Shown here one piece after another: positions 59,515-64,000 of a DNA stretch of 64,000 bases. Numbering within the stretch: the stretch's first letter is position 1; each line of letters opens with the position of its first letter. The notes beneath the pieces were generated by a model. It saw only the letters and a program-made list of their open reading frames with translations. It had not been told where the DNA came from and searched no databases. Source of the stretch: PWXP01 sp040772845 (lineage in GTDB: Bacteria; Planctomycetota; Planctomycetia; Pirellulales; Thermoguttaceae). Location: positions 4,712,001 through 4,776,000 of the forward strand of contig JAXGXG010000001.1 of NCBI GenBank assembly GCA_040772845.1. The letters are read 5' to 3'. The position numbers and the translations under genes were made by a program.

Positions 59515-59934
59515 ATGTCAATGCAGTGGGATGCCATTGTTCCGGACCGATCGGGCCTCTTGCCACCCGCAAGTATGGCTACTGTGCAAGCAGTCGAAGA
59601 GTGCCTCGGAGTTGCGCTCCCCCAGGAATTTGCAAGCTTTCTGCTTTGGGCCGACGGCGGTCAAATTGCACAGCGACGGTTCATCATCTACTCTGTGGGC
59701 ACGGGAATTCACCCCAGTGAAACGCTAGTGTCTGCCAACCGCGGTCGGGAGGCCGATTTTCCATTGCTACTCGCAGGAAGGGAGTCTGAAGAAGAGTTCG
59801 GCTTCAAAAAAGAGGACTTGCCGTGTGCATCTGCGCCCGTGTACTTCTATGTCCATGATGAAGATCGGCTCGACAAGATCGCGCAGTCATTTCGTGCCTT
59901 TGTCCAATGGATGTTCAAACGATTGGAACGTTAA
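59515..59934 (+). CDS. SMI1/KNR4-type immunity protein
   Basis: A 139-residue protein with the SMI1/KNR4 pattern: SMATVQAVEECLGVALPQEFASFLLWADGG, then PLLLAGRESEEEFGF and a C-terminal DKIAQSFRAFVQWMF. Such proteins are the most common immunity partners of Rhs and other polymorphic toxins, and bind the nuclease domain. It starts 12 bases after the Rhs stop, after CGGGAG. Confidence 0.9.
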   Translation: MSMQWDAIVPDRSGLLPPASMATVQAVEECLGVALPQEFASFLLWADGGQIAQRRFIIYSVGTGIHPSETLVSANRGREADFPLLLAGRESEEEFGFKKEDLPCASAPVYFYVHDEDRLDKIAQSFRAFVQWMFKRLER

Positions 59935-60136
59935 TCATTGTGCCTGTCGAGTATCGGAATGGGAATGACAGAGTCTGAAGACACACCTCTGCTGACCAGT
60001 AATGAACCTACCAACGGAGCACTAGTTGCCCGTGTCGTGTGATTGTTTGTTGCATTATTCGAATGGTTTGGAATCCGTCGCATACAAGTCAGGTTTCACG
60101 TTTAAGTGACTACATCCGTCTGCGGAAGTCGTAACC
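59935..60136 (+). other. Intergenic with a short frame
   Basis: A frame at 59966-60042 (MTESEDTPLLTSNEPTNG…) could be the 5' remnant of a lost gene. I cannot assign it. Confidence 0.3.
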
Positions 60137-60355
60137 ATGAATACTTTACGCATCGGTGTAACCGGCATGAGCCGTGCCGGGAAGACCGTATTTCTCACCT
60201 CGCTCATCCATCATCTCGTGGAAGGCACGGCAGCCGCGCTTCCGGAACTAGCGAACAGGGGCATCGAGTATGCTGGCAAGGCAGAACCGTTGCCCATGAA
60301 GAGCCACCCAGCCGACGAGGGGAAGTCAATCGGTGCCGCACCGTGTACAACCTGA
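60137..60355 (+). pseudogene. Truncated YcjX-like P-loop GTPase
   Basis: Starts MNTLRIGVTGMSRAGKTVFLTS, the diagnostic P-loop start of YcjX-family proteins (LRLAVTGLSRAGKT in others), and keeps the frame for about 50 residues. It then runs into unrelated sequence and stops at 72 residues. Intact family members are about 450-480 residues long, so most of the gene has been deleted. It is the second GTPase beside the Rhs genes. Confidence 0.78.
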
Positions 60356-60591
60356 ATCTGTGGATGCATACCCTGGTGGAACTGTGGGCGTGGCGCCGCG
60401 ACGGCAAGGAACTACGCAACCGCAGCGACTCCCCCTGGGACGACGCCGAGCGTCGCCCTTCGCATGCGGATCGTCGCAAAGCCTTACGCCAACATATCTT
60501 GCGAAACGAATTATCGGCGGTCACTGGCAACACGCACTTGCCGCGAAAAATTATCCAACTGACAAAACGCCTCATGGCTCTGGCCGCATAG
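60334..60591 (+). pseudogene. C-terminal fragment of a transposase
   Basis: The frame reads LWMHTLVELWAWRRDGKEL, SDSPWDDAERRPSHADRRKALRQ and ends with a helical tail. This looks like the end of a planctomycete transposase, but its catalytic part is missing. It abuts the YcjX remnant and probably caused its truncation. Confidence 0.6.
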
Positions 60592-60765
60592 CCCAAAGCC
60601 TTTTTCAGAAAGTGCAGACGAGTTGTAAACATGCTTGCTCCACCCACGGATGAGTGATACATTTGCTGGTTGACCTTCCGAGATATGAGGTCGGTTCCGC
60701 GACCCATGATTCGGTGCGGGTGGCCTGGAACTAATGGTTGGCCAACATTACAGGGAGTTTGATTG

Positions 60766-61830
60766 ATGCGTTCCCATCTGAACCACTTGGAGATTTCGGC
60801 TCCACAGCACGTTCTCTCGCGCCGCGGCTTTCTCGGTTCGCTGGGCGCCTTGACGCTGGCTCCGCGACTGTCTGGCAGTGAGCCCGCATCGGACGCTATT
60901 CCGGTGACCGCCATCAACCATGTGATGATCCGTGTCACGGACCTGGGGCGCTCGCTGGATTGGTACCAGAGGTTGTTTGGCATGTCGGTCGTGGCCCGTC
61001 AGGGAGAGACGGTCATTTTGCGAGTCGGCAACGGGCCGCAATTCCTCGAGGTGGCCAGCGGGGCCGACGCCAAGCCCGGAATCGCTCACTTTGGTCTCTC
61101 CGTCGACAACTTCAAGCCGGATTGCGTCGTCGGAATTCTGAAGGCGCACGGGATCGCTCTAGCGCAGAGGCCGGCTCCCATGAAAGCGCATGTGCGAATC
61201 GGCGAACAACCGGCCGGCGGTATGACTGAGGTGTACGTCGGCGATCCGGATGGAATCGCCGTCCAACTTCAGGACAGTTCATACAACGGACGTATCGGCC
61301 CGCTCGGAGGCAGGCCTTCCAAGGCGACAGAGTCGGCGCCGGCCGCCGGGTTGTTGGCGGTCAGAGACTACAACCATGTCACGTCCTTCGTACCCGATCA
61401 ACGGCGTACTGTCGGGTTCTACCAGAAGTTGTTCGGAATGCCCATTGATACCTATCAAGGTCCCCTGCCGATTCTTCGTGTGGGGACGGGCAACCAATCT
61501 CTTGCGTTTGTTGGCGCTGACGACCGTCACGCCCCCGCATTCATCGATCACGTCTGCTTTGCGGTCGACGATTTCGAACCGGACCGGATTCTCACGACAC
61601 TCGCAGACTACGGGGTTACGCGCCGCGCCGACGAACGCCGCCGACCTGCGCCGCTCAAGTCGTATGTGACGATGCGAATGCCGGATCGCGGCGGTGCGCC
61701 GGGTGGTACGCCGGAACTCTACTTCACCGATCCGGACGGCATCCTCCTGCAGGTTCAGGACGTGCGCTACTGTTGTGGCAGCGGCTATCTCGGGGACAAG
61801 CGGGGAACGCCCAAGGCGCCTCGGAAATGA
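60766..61830 (+). CDS. Tat-exported double VOC (glyoxalase-like) domain protein
   Basis: A 354-residue protein. A twin-arginine signal (LSRRGFLGSLGALTLAPRLSG) is followed by two vicinal-oxygen-chelate domains. The first starts INHVMIRVTDLGRSLDWYQRLFGMSVV, the second NHVTSFVPDQRRTVGFYQKLFGMPI, and each ends with a DPDGI motif (GDPDGIAVQLQD, TDPDGILLQVQD). VOC proteins bind a metal and include lyases and dioxygenases; the second domain lacks a clear metal His in its first strand. ATG 60766 follows AGGGAG. Confidence 0.87.
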   Translation: MRSHLNHLEISAPQHVLSRRGFLGSLGALTLAPRLSGSEPASDAIPVTAINHVMIRVTDLGRSLDWYQRLFGMSVVARQGETVILRVGNGPQFLEVASGADAKPGIAHFGLSVDNFKPDCVVGILKAHGIALAQRPAPMKAHVRIGEQPAGGMTEVYVGDPDGIAVQLQDSSYNGRIGPLGGRPSKATESAPAAGLLAVRDYNHVTSFVPDQRRTVGFYQKLFGMPIDTYQGPLPILRVGTGNQSLAFVGADDRHAPAFIDHVCFAVDDFEPDRILTTLADYGVTRRADERRRPAPLKSYVTMRMPDRGGAPGGTPELYFTDPDGILLQVQDVRYCCGSGYLGDKRGTPKAPRK

Positions 61831-61918
61831 AGGCCCGACGGCAACTCCGCCTCGCCTTGATTGGCAAGGCACTTGCTGAGCCAAGGAGGCCAGACCACAA
61901 AGAAGACAGGAGAACGCT

Positions 61919-62335
61919 ATGGCTCGATTCTCCTCCGCGTCACCATCGTTTGGATTTGCCGCCTGTCTTGCGCTGGTGGGCAGCTTGGCGAGTGTCTGCC
62001 GGGCGGAGGTACTCGAAGTCCGCAGCGGGGATGCCGTCCTGGGCCTGGATCGCGCGACGGGTGCGCCCGTCCGGTTGGCGGATGCGGGAGCAAAATTGGA
62101 GTTGACCGGGCGGGACCAAGAGTGGTTCCGCCTGGTCGTGGTCCCGCCGGTCGGCGGGCCGGTATGGGGGCACGCCGGGCGGCCGGTACGACTCCCTGGG
62201 CTTCCGCCTCGCCCTAGTTCCGGCGAACGAGTCGAGCAAGTAACAAGTCAAGCGAGCGGAGGTCGAGCGACGGCGTGGCGTCCCGACCGGAGGGAGGGCT
62301 CGCGGAGCGAGAGCCCGCCGCTGCTCGTACCGTAG
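61919..62335 (+). pseudogene. Chimeric remnant: secretory N-terminus joined to a sulfatase-modifying-factor tail
   Basis: The frame has a signal peptide (SFGFAACLALVGSLASVCRAE) and about 50 plausible residues (VLEVRSGDAVLGLDRATGAPV), then degenerates. In another frame at 62184-62243 the bases encode RYDSLGFRLALVP and a stop, the usual C-terminus of formylglycine-generating-enzyme/SUMF1 proteins. A deletion seems to have joined two genes out of frame. Confidence 0.6.
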
Positions 62336-62788
62336 CGAGCGCGAGCCAGAGCCAGGAACAAGGTGCTCCCGCCCCTTATCTCGATTCGCGACGGTTTTGC
62401 CATGAGGGCCTCGTATCCGCGTCGAGTTCGCTCCCGCGAACGGTCCCTTGGCCCGCCCTGAAGCCCTGAATGCTAAAAGGAAGGGTGAGCAGCCGGGCGC
62501 CCCGCAGGGCGCCCGACCACCTTTCGTACCGAGTTGCATGGCGGCAACAAAGGTTACCTCCAGAGCCACGGGGCCACTCGCGCCCGCTTCGGCCTACCGG
62601 CGATGGCGTCCGGATGCCTGCCGCCGCCCATGAGTCCGGCCGACGCCGAACGCCTTGCGCGAGCCGAGGTGTTTGCCGTGTCGGAACGCCCACCAGGCGA
62701 TTGCGGCGCAGATTGCAGTGACAAGCAGTAATTCCAAGGTTGACTCCCTTGCATAGTGTGATGGTTGATGACGCTGCCCGGCAGGCCG
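62244..62788. other. Region without a supported gene
   Basis: About 545 bases, with short GC-rich hairpins (for example GGGCGCCCCGCAGGGCGCCC near 62499) and GAGGGCTCGCGGAGCGAGAGCCC near 62294. The short open frames here have no recognisable content. Confidence 0.5.
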
Positions 62789-63625
62789 TCAACCCGCCCA
62801 CTCTCGACACTCCGACTCGCGAAAGTCGCACATTGCACAACCCCAGCCGGGCCGGTAGTTGAATCGGCCGCGGTCGAGCGCGTCGAGGTACTCGCGAATC
62901 ACGCCGAACAGCCTGCGGAAGTGGGCATCAGTACGGGCCGGGTAACGGTGACCCTCGATCTTGGGCGTCTTGGTCTTGATCAGAGAATGAATCTCCAACC
63001 CGACCTCTTCAAGGCCGGTGCTACGGCGAAACAGGTAGCTGTAGCTGGTCAACTGCACCTCGTGCGTCACCTCAAACGGCGGTGCGGATCGGCTTGAGGT
63101 CTTGAAGTCCCGGACGACCGGGCCATCGGGGTCATCGAGCACCAAGTCCACAATGCCCAAGAGCGGGATGCCCAGGTCTTCACCGGTCAGTGGATCGACG
63201 AGCGGCACCTCCATCGTGGCCTCGACGGCCAGGGGGCGAGGTTCGTCGGGCGGAACCTGGGCCAGGTACGCTCGGACCAGTGCGGCCACCTGCTGACGCA
63301 GGGCGGCTTCCCCGGCAGTTGACTCAAACGTCATCTGCTCATCGACAACCGCTTGGCCCCAACCGGCGTCCATGCGACGGATCACCTCATCGGGCGAAAG
63401 CGTGATGCCGAGCATCCGATGGCGGTAATGGTCTTCGAGCCCGCTGTGACAGCGTTTTCCCACGAACAACGCGGGCGAGGCTGGCGTCCGGATGCCGTCG
63501 AGGTATTTCAGCCTGAACGCCAAAGGGCACCTGATCCAAAGGTTCAATCTCGATGGCGAAATGTAATCCCAGACGCCGCGGGTGCGCTCTTGCGGCTGGT
63601 CGAGCGTTAGTAGGCTGGTGCTCAT
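62789..63625 (-). CDS. PD-(D/E)XK nuclease family protein (Cas4/RecB-like)
   Basis: A 278-residue nuclease. The core is SPSRLNLWIRCPLAFRLKYLDG (first Cys), GIVDLVLDD and VVRDFKTSS (Asp and DxK active site), with GHEVQL-like THEVQLTSYSYLF. The C-terminal GCAMCDFRESECREW gives three more Cys for a likely iron-sulfur cluster, as in Cas4/AddB-type enzymes. No cas genes are near, so a phage or repair role is more likely. Its start overlaps the upstream stop as ATGA. Confidence 0.88.
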   Translation of the reverse strand: MSTSLLTLDQPQERTRGVWDYISPSRLNLWIRCPLAFRLKYLDGIRTPASPALFVGKRCHSGLEDHYRHRMLGITLSPDEVIRRMDAGWGQAVVDEQMTFESTAGEAALRQQVAALVRAYLAQVPPDEPRPLAVEATMEVPLVDPLTGEDLGIPLLGIVDLVLDDPDGPVVRDFKTSSRSAPPFEVTHEVQLTSYSYLFRRSTGLEEVGLEIHSLIKTKTPKIEGHRYPARTDAHFRRLFGVIREYLDALDRGRFNYRPGWGCAMCDFRESECREWAG

Positions 63626-64000
63626 GGGGCCGCTCCACTCAAGGCGGTGTCGAGGTTGATCTCGCCAGCCTTGATGGCCTTTAGGGCGTCGATCAGCCCC
63701 GAGACGTCGAGACTGGTAAGCCCGGCCACGGATTTGCTAAACATCCGCTGGGCCAGCGTATCCAGTCGCCGGACGCCCAGCCCCTTGATCTGCCGGGCAA
63801 GCTGCTGGAGGTACTCCATTTGTTTGCTGCTGGCCCGGTACGAACCGTTGCCATTTCCGTTGGTGCCGTTGCCGTTATGGCCATTGCCATGGGCACCACT
63901 GCAGCCGTTGCCGTTCTGCCCTCCGTTGCCGTTCGTTTGGCTGGCGGACGGAATGTTACCGGCACGTGCGGCCGAACCGTTGGTTCCGGCCTGATCCTGG
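63622..64000 (-). CDS. Partial Gly/Asn-rich protein with C-terminal helical domain
   Basis: An open frame running off the window end with no stop. The visible 125 residues have a linker made of N-G repeats (about 63840-63960), then a compact helical C-terminus: SSKQMEYLQQLARQIKGLGVRRLDTLAQRMF, SLDVSGLIDALKAIKAGE. Similar C-terminal domains are found on phage-type DNA-binding and recombination proteins, which suits the coupled PD-(D/E)XK nuclease gene. An internal ATG at 63819 exists but the reading frame clearly continues upstream of it. Confidence 0.7.
   Translation of the reverse strand, partial: QDQAGTNGSAARAGNIPSASQTNGNGGQNGNGCSGAHGNGHNGNGTNGNGNGSYRASSKQMEYLQQLARQIKGLGVRRLDTLAQRMFSKSVAGLTSLDVSGLIDALKAIKAGEINLDTALSGAAP

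Overview
The window looks like chromosomal DNA from a planctomycete, probably related to Pirellulales. The evidence is a moderately high GC content, a very long one-strand exopolysaccharide locus of the exosortase (PEP-CTERM) type, interspersed 114-bp palindromic repeats, sulfatase-modifying-enzyme debris, and a large secreted YD/Rhs protein. This is inference from gene content; no rRNA or other marker gene is present.

Region 1 (about 0.3-33.4 kb, all genes on the minus strand) is an exopolysaccharide locus read from right to left. It holds a priming sugar transferase, an exosortase-system polysaccharide deacetylase, at least seven glycosyltransferases, a UbiA-type prenyltransferase, a Wzx-type flippase, an O-antigen-ligase-like polymerase/ligase, an MBOAT acyltransferase with its SGNH partner, three methyltransferases, a YrbL-like kinase-fold protein, an asparagine-synthase-type amidotransferase and a formyltransferase-deacetylase fusion. 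No exosortase gene is visible. One glycosyltransferase gene is split by an insertion sequence. Four toxin-antitoxin pairs (three PIN-type, one MazEF-type) and two S23-type four-helix-bundle genes lie inside the locus. Almost every non-overlapping gene junction is filled with 7-bp-period repeat arrays of several different sequences, built around a GC-rich GACGCGCNNNCGCGG core. The arrays supply stop codons, C-terminal tails and in-frame insertions to several genes. They end abruptly at about 32.46 kb.

Region 2 (about 33.9-41.5 kb) has a secreted hypothetical protein and a tRNA-Ala(GGC) with a promoter and a terminator. Next comes a tyrosine recombinase with an in-frame amber codon, preceded by four direct 10-mers, so this tRNA is probably the attachment site of an integrated element. 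A HEAT-like protein, a poorly coding stretch and three small secreted proteins follow, the first behind a good sigma-54-type promoter match.

Region 3 (about 41.5-46.2 kb) is a dense tRNA array. I read 24 tRNA genes covering 16 amino acids (none for Cys, Gln, Lys or Val), interleaved with a phage-like hypothetical protein, an HNH endonuclease and a YbjN-like protein.

Region 4 (about 47.1-60.6 kb) is a probable conflict/secretion system: a membrane-anchored P-loop GTPase (interrupted after codon 33 by a second identical copy of the insertion sequence), a single-span membrane protein, a 2213-residue exported Rhs/YD-repeat protein ending in an HNH-like nuclease, and an SMI1/KNR4-type immunity protein. 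A truncated YcjX-like GTPase and a transposase scrap follow. Region 5 (60.7-64 kb) has a Tat-exported double-VOC protein, a chimeric gene remnant, a PD-(D/E)XK nuclease and the C-terminus of a Gly/Asn-rich protein that runs off the window.
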